DNA from: Cryptomeria japonica
Taxonomy: Eukaryota; Streptophyta; Pinopsida; Cupressales; Cupressaceae
Assembly: GCF_030272615.1 (NCBI RefSeq)
Contig: NC_081407.1
Coordinates: 373,656,632 to 373,720,631, forward strand
Direction of reading: 5' to 3'
Length of the DNA stretch: 64,000 bases
How positions within the stretch are numbered: position 1 is the stretch's first letter; each line of letters starts with the position of its first letter. Below, one piece after another: positions 22,659 through 35,105 of the stretch. A program made the position numbers and the translations under genes. The notes beneath the pieces are model-generated. The model searched no databases. It saw nothing but the letters and a program-made list of their open reading frames with translations, and was not told where the DNA came from.

Positions 22659-23845
22659 TGTAATGGTGGGAAAATGGTGAATGATAGGCCAAGAGGAAAA
22701 CTACCCTTTCCCTCAAAGAGAGATGAGAGTTTCACTATTGATTATCCTTCAAACACTTTTCACCATTACATTAGGAAGAAGGAGATGATAATTCACTAGA
22801 TTTAATCTCTCCACACAAAGATGGTAGATTGAATTTTTAATAACTTAGGAATGCTAAGTTGATGCCCTCTTCCTTGTTTGAAATGGAAAGGAAATTGATT
22901 GAATTATGTAGTGCAAAAGTGACAATGAACCGATTATAACTTGAGATCGAAATATGGGATGAAGTTGTGCACTTGGATATAGTAGTAAAATGTCGAGACA
23001 AAGTCATCTTGCGAATTTGAAGAAAATTTGCCTGGACCATGGCGGGAATGTACACAGTCCTTCGAAAAATCCATGAAACAAAAAGGGTTTTTGCCCCTCT
23101 GCAAATGAAGTCTGAATCTGAAAGTACAGCTATACACCTGCAACCTACACACATAAAAGAGAGAAAAATGGGTTGGGATTGGGGGCTTGCCTTTAGATCG
23201 AACCCCAGTTTTGGAATTAACTAAGTAATGAAAGAAAGTACTTGAAAGTAGATGTAAATGAAAGACTGAATTGTAAATCACCTCAAGGGAGGTTGTAGTA
23301 GCAATGTTGATAGAAATTCTTGTGTGGAATTGAATGTTGAAATCAATCCCCTCTTCAATGGTTGAATCCTTGACTTGAATGCAACACCTAGCCTTGAAGG
23401 GAGACTTGAGAATGCTCAATGCTAGAAAAGAATCCTTGAATGCTCTTGAATGCTTGATCGCTTGTACACACTCCAATCTTGTCCAACTTCAATTTATCCA
23501 ACTTATGCAAATGAGAGGACGAATGCCCGTTAAATAAATGTTTGGTGGATTTTAATTTCATCATAGGTAGACATCAGGAGAGTTTCCTACTCACTGCACA
23601 ACCCATAATGCATACTCTAGTAAGGTCCTGCCCCAAAATAGGGTAGGGACAGGAGCACCACGCCCTTGTCCTACCCCTTTCTCCAGGGCAGAGTGCAGAT
23701 AGAGTGATGCAGATGCCAAGGAAGAAGCTGTTTTCGCAAGCTGAGCAATCTCTGGTCTTCAATCAGGCTAGAGGATTCGAGTTCGCATGCGTGAGGACCC
23801 TAATGTAGTTAAAAATTGCTAGGGTCACAATTTTATGACACTACA
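22659..23845 (-). repeat. 5' LTR of the 16.1-23.8 kb Gypsy
   Basis: 1187 bp; partner of 16117-17262. It ends at the CCACC duplication. Confidence 0.9.
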
Positions 23846-23850
23846 CCACC

Positions 23851-24215
23851 CTCTCCCTCCCTCCCCCTCTCCCTCCCTCCCTTTTCCATCCTCTCTATCC
23901 CTTTTCTATTCTCTATCTCCCTCCCTCTCCCTCTCCCTCTCCCTCTCCCTATCTCCCTCTCTCCCTCTCTCTCCCTCTCCCTCACTCTCCCTCACTCTCC
24001 CTCTCTCCCCCTCTCCCTCTCTCTCCCTCTCTCCCTCTCTCCCCCTCTCCCTCCCTCCCTTTTCCACCCTCTCTCTCTCCCTTTTCCATTCTCTCCTTCC
24101 CTCCCTCTCCCTCTCTCCCCCTCATCCTCCCTCTTTCTCTCTCCCTCTCCCCCTCTCCCTCCCGCTCCCTCCCCCTCCCCCTCTCCCTCTCCCTCTCCCT
24201 CCCTCCCTTTTCCTT
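23851..24215. repeat. CCCTCT microsatellite, right part
   Basis: A (CCCTCT)/(CT) tract, the continuation of 15846-16111 across the Gypsy insertion. Ser/Pro/Leu frames on plus are translations of the repeat. Confidence 0.95.
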
Positions 24216-24238
24216 CACATTTTATTTACTACAAAAAG

Positions 24239-24401
24239 CATGTACGGGGTACTGGGACTATTAGTTCATCAGTCTACTAAACAGTTTTAAGGCTTAACAG
24301 CGCATACAGGGTCTTTATACATTTAAAGTGCATATGGGGTATCGAGAATATTAACGTTGGTCTACAAACATTTTTTAGGGCCTAACAATGTATACGGGTT
24401 G
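24239..24401 (+). repeat. Left subterminal repeats, second cluster
   Basis: Words CATGTACGGGGTAC (24239), GCGCATACAGGGTC (24300), GTGCATATGGGGTA (24329) and ATGTATACGGGTTG (24389) lie 61, 29 and 60 bp apart, multiples of about 29-30. The linker GTCTAC...TTTTAAGGCTTAACA before the second word recurs before the fourth. A related linker (TTTAGGACTTAGAACC) occurs inverted in the right cluster. Confidence 0.8.
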
Positions 24402-24720
24402 CGGACATATACTTTTAGTTGCCCAACCACCTCAATGACCTCAAAAGAAGTTTTTGAGGTCGTTGAAGGCCCCATTGCAATTGTGTTTGCGCTTCTGTGA
24501 CTATTTTATACATATAAATAAGTGAAGTTTTTGTTTTTGCATGATTTCAAATGATTGCATTGTTGTTCTTATTAGTTTTGTCAATGTTATTGTGATTGTT
24601 TAATAGTTTTGATTAAAAAAAACAATAATAATTCTCAAATTTATGGTTATTTGATTGTTTATGAACTTTTGTTTATAAATATATGTAATATGATTCTATT
24701 TAGGACAACTGATATCAACC
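24402..24720 (+). promoter_or_regulatory. Upstream region of the transposase gene
   Basis: AT-rich 320-bp stretch between the subterminal repeats and the ATG at 24721. A TATA-like TATAAATATATG lies at about 24674, too close to the ATG to be sure. ATTCTATTTAG at about 24693-24703 could be the acceptor of a leader intron. The start context is AACCATGGG. Confidence 0.35.
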
Positions 24721-27638
24721 ATGGGAAAGAACAAGCGAGGAACAATAGAACAACGAGAGGTTGAAAAGGAAAGACAAAGGCAGCGTATGAAGAAATTACG
24801 TGACATAAGAACAATGGGACAAGAAGGTATGTCATCCTCAACATATCAATTAGATTTACCAAATGAACATAATGCACCTAATGCAATTGAAGAAGAGACA
24901 TTTGATTTACTGTATGAACCTAATGCAATTGAAGAAGATACCACATTGAATAATCAGTTAAATGATGAACATACACCTACTCTATTTGATGAATTGAATG
25001 TAACGCATGCATGCAATGCACCGATGTTAACACCTCCTAGAATCATTCGTAGGAAACCAAAGTATCTAATTGAAATTGATGAGAATATATTGAAGCCAAT
25101 GCCCGATAAAATGAATGAACGAACTTGTAGGAGAATTGTTAAAAGAATATGGCAAAACTCTTTTGAAAACTTAAATCAAGCCGCAAAATATCAATTAATT
25201 GTTCAAATGATTAAATATTTGAATTTTAGAGAGAGAATGAAAATTCTAGGCCTAAGATCATTCGAAAGTAATAGTGAAATAACTATTGTGAGAAATCCAT
25301 TTGATGCATATCAAGATATTGGTTCAAAATCACGTACTAAAGATTCTAATGTTACTCAACATGTCATTACATCAGCCATAATGAGCAAGAAAATTAAAAA
25401 AAGATCGTTTGATAAGAAAAACAAGTAAGACATTAAATGTTAGTAGAACAACATTAAGTAAAGCATTATAGAGGTGGGAAAAAATAGAGGAACATAACAA
25501 TAATGCTCTTTGGGCATTGTTGGGTAGACTACCACGCAAAGACAAGGTTGTTGTTGATGCACTAAGAACATTAATTGAAATTTTTTGGCATGACAACACA
25601 AGAGTTTCGCCCAACCAAAGAGATGTTGTTAGAAGGTGAATCGGGTCGACAAATCGTGAGCCACATGCCAAACACTATTTGGATATGACTCAAACAAAAT
25701 TTTATGAAAGATTCCTTGTAATGTTTTCTCAAATAAGAATTTGTCAAAGATTTTTTGAAATGGAAAAACCTTTTTATATTAAGATAAATCATGTACGCAC
25801 CACGTGTTGTTGTAGGATGCATATTGAATTTTCCTTGCACTATGATATTTTTCATCATATTTGTTCTACTTTGCACACTAACGATGTTTTGCAAGAATGC
25901 AATATACAGGCACCTCCTAAGTTGGCAAGATAATTTAATTTCAGTGTTCTATGTAATAGACATGATGGTTGCATTTATTACATGATGCCTTGTTTGGAAG
26001 GTTCTCATGCTATATGTGGTGGTTTGCAACGTTTACCAAGATGTGTACATTTGGAGAGCACACATGAAATTGGTATGAAACTAGTTTCTTTTGGAAAATA
26101 CAAGACAACCACATATGGAGTTAAAGATGGAAAAGAGATGCGAGTTAGTGAAAAATGATATATGTATACCTAAATTTATGAAAATGTTTCAAGAGAAACT
26201 AGTTTATGAGTACATAATGCATACACATAGATCTCGATGGTTAGATGAGAAATTCAAGTTATGTAAGGATACATTTCCTCTTGGCACCATTGTCTCTATC
26301 ATTGATTTTGCTGAAAATTATACAATACAACTTCAAAATGAAGTGCAATCTATGTATTATCATTCTACACGAGTTTCTATTTTTGTACACATAACGTACA
26401 TGCATGTAGATGATAGCACAAAGGAGGATAGAAAGGTTGTAAGAGAGTATCATTTCTGCATAAGTGATGATCATACTCATTCATCAGAGTTTGTACAAGG
26501 ATGCTTTAAAGTTTTCTATGATAATTTAAATGAAAGAAACATACAATACAACCGACACTTAATATGGTCAGATAATTGCACCGCACAATTCAAGAATGCA
26601 AGGATGTTTTATTGGTTGACAAGGATACATATGACAAGTGGTGTACAACATTTTTTGAATTTCACTGAGGCTAAACATGGTAAGGGAGAGAATGATGGTG
26701 CATGAGCATGTATAAAAAGAGCCCTAACTAGAGAAGAATTGAAGTACGAAGGTCGTGTTGAGTTGATAGATGCAGAAACAATTGTGCAATGGTGCAACTC
26801 TACGATGGGTCCAGGTAATCCAAGTATGTCAATGGTTTGTAGATATTTTTGGTTGATCACTGAATCTAACATTGAAAACTATCCAGATTGTTGTACAGTT
26901 GCAGGATCGAGTGACATGCACTCATTTATGAGTTCAAATTCAAGTTCACTAGTAATTTATACGAGACAGACGGTATGTTTTTGCTCTTCATGCATGCATT
27001 TTTTGTGGGAATAATGTGAATCACAAGAGTGGGTTGACAAATGGTAGACCGTTGATTCCCATTTATACATATCAAATTCCTAAAGCACTACAATTGAGCT
27101 AGATGGAGACATCAATGGATTTTGACCATGTATCCGACCTAGTGGATTCAGGTGATTTTTTGAGTTAATTTTTTTGCAAGTATTCTTTTTGGTTCATTTT
27201 GTTATTAATCACACTTTATTTTTGGTATTAATTATCACTTTATAAAATGTAGGTCATGTGTATGTAGTTGTTGCAGAAGAGAACAATGAAGAAGGAACAT
27301 ATTACTTTTTGTGTCATTGTGTTGAGCCTAAAAGAAAATTGACAATCACAATCATTGACGGAGAGGGTATTGAGTACCCAATAGGGTCTATTTTTGTGAC
27401 AGGAACATAGCTTAGGAGATGCCCTATCAAGAATTCTAATGTTTGGTTGTTTGAGGACTTTGAAACACACACATATATTCTTCATTTCTCTAACCTTGTT
27501 GTTACAACAAATATTAATTTGATGATGTATCATGGTAGACCTCATAACAAGATTTTATGGAAAGTTTACGAATCTGACCACGAGGCAGTACTTGACACAA
27601 TAAGGGTTAGAGTCGATCTTGAAGGCTCACTTGATTGA
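24721..27638 (+). pseudogene. DDE-type transposase-like gene of the DNA transposon, decayed
   Basis: The first frame (24721-25428, 235 codons) starts MGKNKRGTIEQREVEKERQR, very basic and nuclear-looking, and continues through a helical region. A middle segment (25440-25930) has a Cys/His group TTCCCRMHIEF. A catalytic-looking segment (26150-26705) has IIDFAENY, SDNCTAQFKN and then E-KHGKGENDGA, giving acidic residues in D...D...E/D order. The frame continues as CIKRALTREELKY and ends in a Cys-rich tail. A 101-nt intron (27152-27252, GT-AG) precedes a C-terminal domain with LWKVYESDHEA. Breaks: a frame change near 25428, TAG at 25469, TGA at 25637, TAA at 25931, a frame change near 26140, TGA at 26703 (GGA expected), and others near 27010. 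From memory, related proteins with the HGKGExDG motif occur in mosses and invertebrates. I cannot name the superfamily. Confidence 0.72.
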
Positions 27639-28149
27639 TTCTACAGTTCAGAGTAGAATGATTTTGAGAATTTTGTATATATCATCGGTGAATTGTTTTA
27701 TATTTATTTTTTGTATATATAAATGCCCATGAGCTTATTTGTACATGTTTAGGGGCATAATTTTGTATATTTAAATGACCATGAGCTGATTTGTACATAT
27801 TTAGATGTCAAATTTTGTATATTAAAATGACAATGAGATGAATCACACATATTTAAATGTCAAATTTTATATAAAAGCCCATGATATGACTCGTAACACA
27901 TTTTTTTGTATATTTAAATAGCCAAGAGCTGATTTGTCCATATTTAAAGGCAATATTTTGAATAATATGTGACAATATTTTGTCACTATGTTTTGAGTTT
28001 ATGTGATGTGATAAGGTCAATCATCACCATTCTTGATAAGGTCAATCATGAGAATTCTTGATTCTTGTATAATCATGAAGAATAATTTGAGTCATTATTG
28101 GGTCATGGGATTCATAGATTGAGTCTAGATACAATTTGAGCAAAAATTA
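27639..28149 (+). other. Region after the transposase gene, with 52-bp repeats
   Basis: AT-rich. At 27711-27965 a unit of about 52 bp beginning TTTTGTATATTTAAATG and containing CATGAGCTGATTTGTACAT repeats about five times, the fourth copy shortened. It could form the 3' UTR or terminator of the transposase gene. Confidence 0.7.
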
Positions 28150-29835
28150 TCATTATTGTCAAAAAAGTTGTCAAGCAACTTCTACATCGTGCCAATAGGG
28201 TATGGCTCTCGACGTTCCAATGCATTGGGAGGCACAACAGGAGAATTCCTAGTGTAAACCTACCCACCCGGATGTGCTCATGATGTTGGTTTGTGGCCAT
28301 GATGAATGAAATCAAATCTAGCCTATCTTGCAACTTTGCATTGCATGCCACTGATGGTTTTTGTAGCAGGTGAAAAAATGCTACCATTTGAAAATGGCTC
28401 TGAGTCATCAGAAACTAAGATAGGTCATTGTAGACGAGCCTCGCATGACCCTATAGGTTCAAACGGATCAATCATATGCATCTTGGATTGCGAGAAATAG
28501 TCCGTCAAAGTTTGACAATTTTTTGGACTCAGAGCACTTGAGAGATCGTGTCGGTAGGTTATGGCTCTTGACGTTCCGACGCATTCGAAGGCACAACAAG
28601 ATCATACCTAGCATAAACCTACCCACCCAAACATTCTCGTGATGTTGGTTTGTGCCCATGATAAACAAAATCAAATCTAACCTATCTTGCAACTTTGCAT
28701 TGCATGCCACTAATGGTTTTTGCAGTAGGTGAAAAAACGCTACGATTTGAAAATGGCTCCGAGTCATCAAAAACCAAGATAAATTGTTGTAGAGGAGCCT
28801 CACGTGACCCTATAGGTTCAAATAGATCAATCATATGCATCTTGGATTGCGAGAAACAATCCGTCAAATTTTTATAATTTTTTGGACTCAAAGCATTTGA
28901 GAGATCGTGTCGGTAGGGTATGGCTCTCGACGTTCCAGTACTTTGGAAGGCATGACAGGAGCATACCTAGCATAAAACTGCCCACTCAGATACACTCGTA
29001 ATGTTGGTTTGTGCATAAGGTGAATGAAATCAATTCTAGCCTATCTTGCAACTTTGCATTGCATGCAACTAACGGTTTTTGCAGTAGGCGAAAAAATGCT
29101 ACCAATTGAAAAATGGCTCCGAGTCATCAGAAATTGAGATAGGCCATTGTAGATGAGCCTCACATGACCCTACAGGTTCAAACAAATCAAACACATGTGT
29201 CCTGGATTGGGAGAAACAGTCCGCCAAATTTTGATAATTTTTTGGACTCAAGGCACTTGAGAGATCGTGTTGGTAGGGTATGGCTCTCAACGTTCCAACG
29301 CTTTGAGAGGCACGACAGGAGCATGCCTAGCATAAACCTACCCACACAGATGCGCTCGTAATGTTGGTTTGTGCACATGATGAATGAAATCAATTCTAGC
29401 CTATCTTGCAACTTTGCATTGCATGCAACTGACAATTTTTGTAGCAAGCGAAAAAATGCTACCAATTCAAAATGGCTTCGAGTTGTCAGAAACTGAGATA
29501 GGCCATTGTAGACGAGTCTCATGCGACCCTACAGGTTCAAATAGATCAAGCATATGTGTTTTGGATTGAGAGAAATAGTTTGTCAAAGTTTTACAATTTT
29601 TTGGACTCAGGGCACTTGAGAGATTGCGTTGGTATGGCTCTTAACATTCTGGCGCTTTGGGAGGCACGATAGGAGCATGCCTAGCATAAACCTGCCCACC
29701 CAGATGGGCTTGTGATGTTTGTTTGTGCACATGATGGATATAATCAATTCTAGCCTATCTTGCAACTTTGACAACTTTGACAACTTTGACAACTCTAACA
29801 ACTCTAACAACTTTGACAACTTTGACAACAACTGA
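28150..29835. repeat. 360-bp tandem array with a short 9-bp repeat tail
   Basis: A unit of 354-360 bp recurs about four and a half times. The marker TATGGCTC occurs at 28201, 28560, 28919, 29279 and 29633. Units contain CGACGTTCC, 'ttgcattgcatgc' and 'gggtcatgtgaggctc'-type words. The array ends at about 29760 in a (CAACTTTGA)n run to about 29835. Open frames on both strands recur in every unit, but the sequence divergence shows no codon pattern that I can see. Confidence 0.9.
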
Positions 29836-30477
29836 GCAAATTTGACAACAATTGAGCAACTTTTACATCTTTTATCCAAATAACCCCAAACTTTCATAAA
29901 TGTCTTCAAATGATCATTAATGGTCCCAAATTACCTTATTTAGATAAAAGAATGGTAAAACAAGACGAGAACCAAAATTTGACCATTGCGAGCATGAGGG
30001 TGCTCTCGCACCACACACATTGACAAATATAAATGAAAGGAATCAAAAGCATCCACTGATCATTACCATGGATCAAATCTGACCATTACCATTGAATTTC
30101 ATTTTCATTGAAACAAAGAGTTTTGTAGGGTTAATTCAACATTTTAGAAAGTTTATCAATCATATTCCACGATTGCAATGTTTTATATCATAGATTTTTA
30201 TTGTTTATATTCATCTTGTTGATTACATAGGCAAATAATCATTTAACTTTATAAAAGGGCAGCCCCCAAATACAACGAATACACAATATTGAACTCAATA
30301 TACATTTATTGGATAGAATATCAACATTTATATATATCAAAAAATGCATGTATGCCAAGTCAATAGAAGTATTATAAAAATGTGGTATATGCCATGTCCA
30401 AATCGATATACAATAAAAATGTAGAATATATCTACATGTATTGGTCATTCAATGACCACAGATAACACTATATGATC
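29836..30477. other. Stretch between the tandem array and the second gene
   Basis: No gene seen. The right part (about 30240-30477) lies downstream of the stop of the minus-strand gene and would be its 3' UTR. Confidence 0.5.
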
Positions 30478-30978
30478 CTATACTTGTGGTGGATCATCAA
30501 AATTGAGCCTCTTCGATGCAGTATGTGTCTCTGTAGATGGCTACAAAACCACAATTCAAAAGCCAAGCTAGAAACCTTTTGTAGAAAATGGTTCACAATT
30601 ATCAACATAACTATGCATTTAACTATAATTTTTTTGCAATAGAAATGTAGATTACCTCATCTGCTGATCTAGGATCTACTATCTTCTCTGTCTTCTCCTT
30701 GTCAGCCTTAGGAGTTCTCTTGAATACCTTCTTCAAAGGCTCCAAGTTATTGCCGAACCGCAAAGGGGGCTATTGTTGATTAAATAAAATTAATACAATG
30801 TACTAACATATATACATTAAAAGCACTAAAAATCCATAATAATGAGATCAAAAGTGTACTAGAGCCTGAGATGCTTCTCATATAGACCGAGGAGGGCTCA
30901 CCATTGATGGAGCAGCTGTCGCTACTACCTGTACGAAAAATTATCAAAGATTAAATACAATTAATATAATGATAAGTA

Positions 30979-31809
30979 TGTTGGCAATTGACACTCATCG
31001 GATTTGTTTTGTTGTCATTGATGGCAACAAGATCAAATGAAAGTCATCTATTGGCATTAGGAGACATATACCGACATTAGAGTATCCAGGATTATATCAG
31101 CATTGGCACTGGCACCGGCACCGGCATGAAGTACTTCAAGGAAGATGACATCAAGGAAGATTTATTTAGAAAATCATTTTGTAATTATTGTTGAGGACAA
31201 CATTGAATATCTTTTGTAATGCATTGTAAGCTGACATAAGACATATTGTTTGTAATGGGTATATAGGTCAGTTTGCTAGGTCATTTTGTAGTGTGTGAAA
31301 AGTGTGTGACATAGGAGAATATAGCAGAACTGTATAATACGAAGTATGTATATGTAGATCATTTGTATGCGAATATTATATCATTTAATGATTTGTAGAT
31401 AGTTTGGAAATCATTCTTGGAGGAGAAGAGATACCAGTAGTAATGTTCAGGATTTATGAACCGATACAGAGTAGAGCTAGAACCAGAACTCTATTTGTCA
31501 TAGTAGATGCATTTTTGAGTTCATTTTCAGTGTTTCACTTCAGCAGGCCCCCATTATATGTAATATCCTTTCATATGGCCAGTGAACGAATATTGTGGGT
31601 CAGAAATCCCACTGTGGTTTTTCCTCTTTGAGGTTTTCCACGTATAAAATTTGTGTGTTATGGTGTTCATTCATGTGGATGGTTTATTGCTTCAAGTTAT
31701 ATGTTTATTTTTCTACTAGTTTATATGTGTATGGCATAAAATGATAAAATCTTATCATACCGGCATAACACTGATTCATCCCCCCTCTCGGTGTTCTTGG
31801 ATCCCAACA
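30979..31809 (+). repeat. 5' LTR of the Copia element
   Basis: 831 bp, starting TGTTGGCAATTGACAC and ending GGATCCCAACA. It is shorter than its partner mainly because of a missing stretch near 31535. Confidence 0.92.
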
Positions 31810-31823
31810 ATTGGTATGAGAGC

Positions 31824-33020
31824 CTGGTACTTCGAAAGAAGTTTAACAGCTTGAGGAAGATCCTGAAACTGGAATCTTTGAACATGGCCATGGAAAAGCA
31901 ACTTGAGATGGCTCTTGAGGATTATGATGTTGAAAGGATGAAGAACTTGAAACTGCAAGATGAATTGAATTTTGCAAATGAATTCATTCTTATCCTGCAA
32001 GAAAGGTTATGGTCTTCAAGCCAAGGGAAAGGAACTTTTGCAAAACCTGGATGACGAGGAGAAGAATGCACTTAAGGAACAATGTCAGAAACTAAGTCAA
32101 GCAAACGTGCTCATGGAGAATGAAATGCAAGACCTGACTATGAGGTTATCAAAAGATATTGAGGACAGAAAGAAGAAGGAAGATAATCTTGTTATATCTC
32201 TGAAGAACAAATTTGATGAATGTGGCAGATTGACTCACAAGAATAATCTGTTGAAAACTGACTCGGCATGCTCCCGGAACAATGAACAAGAACTTGAAAG
32301 ACAAATAACTACTCTAAGAGATGATCTGGCTACTACAATTGAGTATAAAGAAAAATTCAGGATTAGTGCTGCACAGTTGGATGACCTATTGAAAAGACAA
32401 AGGCAAATTGATGATTCTAGAGGACTTGGATTTGTACAAGGTGAAAGCTCTAGTATTGTAAATGAAGATCAGACAACCGGTATGTAGAACTCATCAGAAA
32501 TGAGGAAACTGGTAAGGCAATCTAATGCTTATAAATTCAATGGTAGATGTTTTGTTTGCAATAAATTCGGGCATATGGCTAAACAAAGTAGAAATAAAGC
32601 AAATCAAAACTACAATTTTGTTCTCGATTAATGCACAAATTGCAAGAAATATGGTCATAGATCAAAAGACTGTTGAATGAATGTTAAATGTCATGCATGT
32701 GGAAAGTTTGGACATTTTTCTAATCACTGTAGGTCAAGGAATGCCACTGGATATGTTAAAGCAATTCAAAAGAACAATGTTACATGTTATGCATGCAACA
32801 AAATAGGTCATATTGCTAAGTACTGCAAAAGCAAGACTCAACCGATTAGCAATGATAAAGATAATGATAAAGGAAAGCAGAAGGTAGATGAAATACAACA
32901 AGATCACACCAAGAGATGGGTTAGAAAGTCTGAAGAACCAAGTGGAGATGGATCTACACTGGTAAATCCATCGTTAGAACAGATCATTTCTGCACCGATA
33001 GGAAATTCCACTAGTAACTG
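31824..33020 (+). mobile_element. Gag region of the Copia element
   Basis: Long helical, coiled-coil-rich segments (about 31860-32440, with LEMALEDYDVERMKNLKLQD) are followed by four CCHC-knuckle-like repeats near 32550, 32635, 32690 and 32785 (for example CHACGKFGHFSNHC and CYACNKIGHIAKYC) and a Lys-rich tail. The order matches SIRE/Maximus-type gag. Multiple knuckles are more than the usual one or two. The region has a few breaks. Confidence 0.75.
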
Positions 33021-34088
33021 AGGCATAGGCCTTAGGGGTTGGCAAATTAATTGAAAATATTGCTTATTCCCCTGGAGGAGATCAGAAGAGATCAAGAGAG
33101 TTTAGTTTATCATTGTTGAAGGTTCACTCGACATAAGACTGCAAAATCAACATCTTGTAGGGTACATCACGAAGCATTTATGACAAAGAAAGATTAGGGT
33201 TTTATTCGAGTATGTGCAAGATCATGGTGTGTCAAAACAGGCCCTTAAGTGGCAATGAAATTTCAAAAAATCAGAGTTATGCAACTTGACATGAAAAATT
33301 GAATAAGTTATGAACATTATTTTTAAAATATGTAAGAAGAGAATATATATAAAATTGAATGTAGTTTCTAAGCTACTAGTTGTTTTTTGGAAAAAAACAA
33401 TCCTATTTCATGAAAATTTCAAATTTCAATGCAGTGGTACAAAAATTTTAGGAAAAAGATAAGAAGTAGGTGTATGTCTGACCACCCTAATCACAATCAA
33501 ATCATAATATTTTTTTATAAGATTTATAATATAAGTATTAGACTCATGTCCAGATGTGACACGTATTTTTTTATAATTTTTTATAAAGTAAATAATTATT
33601 TATGAATTTTTTACTACAACTTTTTTAGAAATTCAGAAACTCCTACGTCTGACCACCTTAACTTGGTCAAAACCTTATGAAATTCAAATTTTTTTAATTT
33701 TTCCCCATAGTAGATGAAGCATAGGATGTGACACATGTTTCAGATTCAAAAAATGTTATGCGGTTTGAAATTTATGAGTATTTTTCAATCAGTCTATCAA
33801 TCAGGACTTTTGTTAGAATTCAATTAGAAAATAAATAATAATTAGTTATTAAAGTTGAAATAAGACAAGCCTTATATTGTTGGAAAGCTGAGAATGTCCT
33901 TAAAAAACCCTTCTCGTTTTATCAATTTTGGCTATAAAAAAAGTCGTCAGCCACCAGTGTAAAGTCTGGAAAATCAAGGAATACTGAAAAACACGTTTTT
34001 TCAGTTGACTTTCCAGGCTTGTCACTTCCAAGCCAAATCCCAAAGAAAACCCTAACCAAAATATGGAGGGAAAAATTTATGTTTTAAA
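33021..34088. other. Copia interior without recognised domain
   Basis: AT-rich DNA where pol would be expected to begin. No integrase or reverse-transcriptase motif seen. Words such as 'gtctgaccacc' occur twice (about 33475 and 33650). Confidence 0.5.
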
Positions 34089-34469
34089 ATCGAATATCCG
34101 ATTTTATTGGATAAAATCGGATATCCGATTTTTGAAAAAATAACAAAAATATATTTTAGTAAATAGGGCATAACTTTTGCATTTTATATCAAAATTTTGA
34201 TTTTTTATAGGCGTTGGAAAGGTAATTAAGAGCTCTATGATATGGAATAGGTATATTTTCAATTATTTGTTTTAAAAAATAATTATAATTCATTTAAATT
34301 CATCCTTCATTTTTAAAACATAAAAAACTCATGACTTTTTCATATGATTTCCCTATTGCATGAATTTTTGTAACAATCATCTCAAAATAAACTAAATAAG
34401 TAATTAATTAATAATAGAAAATTTATGAATTTTATTGAGTTCGATAAATTTTTATAAACCATGTTATCT

Positions 34470-35105
34470 ATGTTTGTTCCTTTCTCCACCTCTCTCTCCT
34501 AAACCTATCACTCCACCTATTTGTTTCTTCATCCCTCTCTTTTGTCCATATTTATACATCTCTCTAGACCTATATCTCTAACTATCAATGAATACCTCAT
34601 TAAATCTCTCAAGCTCTACAAGGTGCTTATATTTCTACCTCTTCATAATTTCCTCCTCTATGTCACTCTCTCTTCCCTAAGATTTAGACTAGTCTCTTTG
34701 CATTTCCTTCTCATCTCTAGCAACAAAATTTAGAGGGGACAAGGAGACGCATAGGGAATTATCAAAAAAAGGAGAGGGGGAGAGAGGTGAGAAGGAGAGA
34801 TTAATGAGGAAGAGAGGGTCTGAGAGAGAGAGCTATAGGTAATTAGGTGGAAGGCAAAGAGAGAGAGGGAGGGGGTGATTAGGGTGAAGAGAGAATGAGA
34901 GGGAGAGTTTGAGATTATTAGTGGGTAGGAGGAGAGGGGGAGAGGGGAAAGTATCAACAAAGAGAGAAGAGAGATGGGGACAGAGGTGAAGAGAGACATA
35001 GAGAGTAATTAGGGGGTGGGTAGAGGGGGAGAGGGAAGTATCTATAAACCCATAGGAAGAGAGAGGTGATCGAGGGTAATTGAGGAAAAGAAATAATTTG
35101 AGAGA
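34470..35105. repeat. Pyrimidine-rich then purine-rich tract, left of the satellite
   Basis: Pyrimidine-rich to about 34725, then GAGA-rich to about 35105. Polypurine/polypyrimidine tracts of this length can form triplex DNA. Open frames here are repeat translations. Confidence 0.85.

Larger units (their letters stand above)
16117..23845 (-). mobile_element. Gypsy element (Tat-like), gag-PR type, no pol seen
   Basis: Two LTRs (16117-17262 and 22659-23845) are flanked by an exact 5-bp duplication CCACC (16112-16116, 23846-23850). On the minus strand the primer-binding region (22640-22658, TTTTTGTGAACCCGACGTC) and the polypurine tract (17263-17281, with AAAGTGGGGACTAAA) are both in place. Gag-type frames lie between 21540 and 19500, an aspartic-protease-like region at about 18890-19440, and a Pro-rich region at 18090-18830. 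No reverse transcriptase or integrase is seen in the 5.4-kb interior, so it looks non-autonomous. The coding region is broken in several places. The LTRs differ by roughly 6% by eye: a few million years at angiosperm rates, or tens of millions at slow conifer rates. Confidence 0.88.

Noticed and set aside
23816-24290. Pro/Ser/Leu-rich 154-codon frame
   Set aside because: Translation of the CCCTCT tract that continues from before the Gypsy insertion.
28112-29909. Repeated minus-strand frames of about 111 codons in the 360-bp array
   Set aside because: Each unit repeats the same frame, but frames of similar length exist on the plus strand too. There is no start context, domain or codon-pattern signal.
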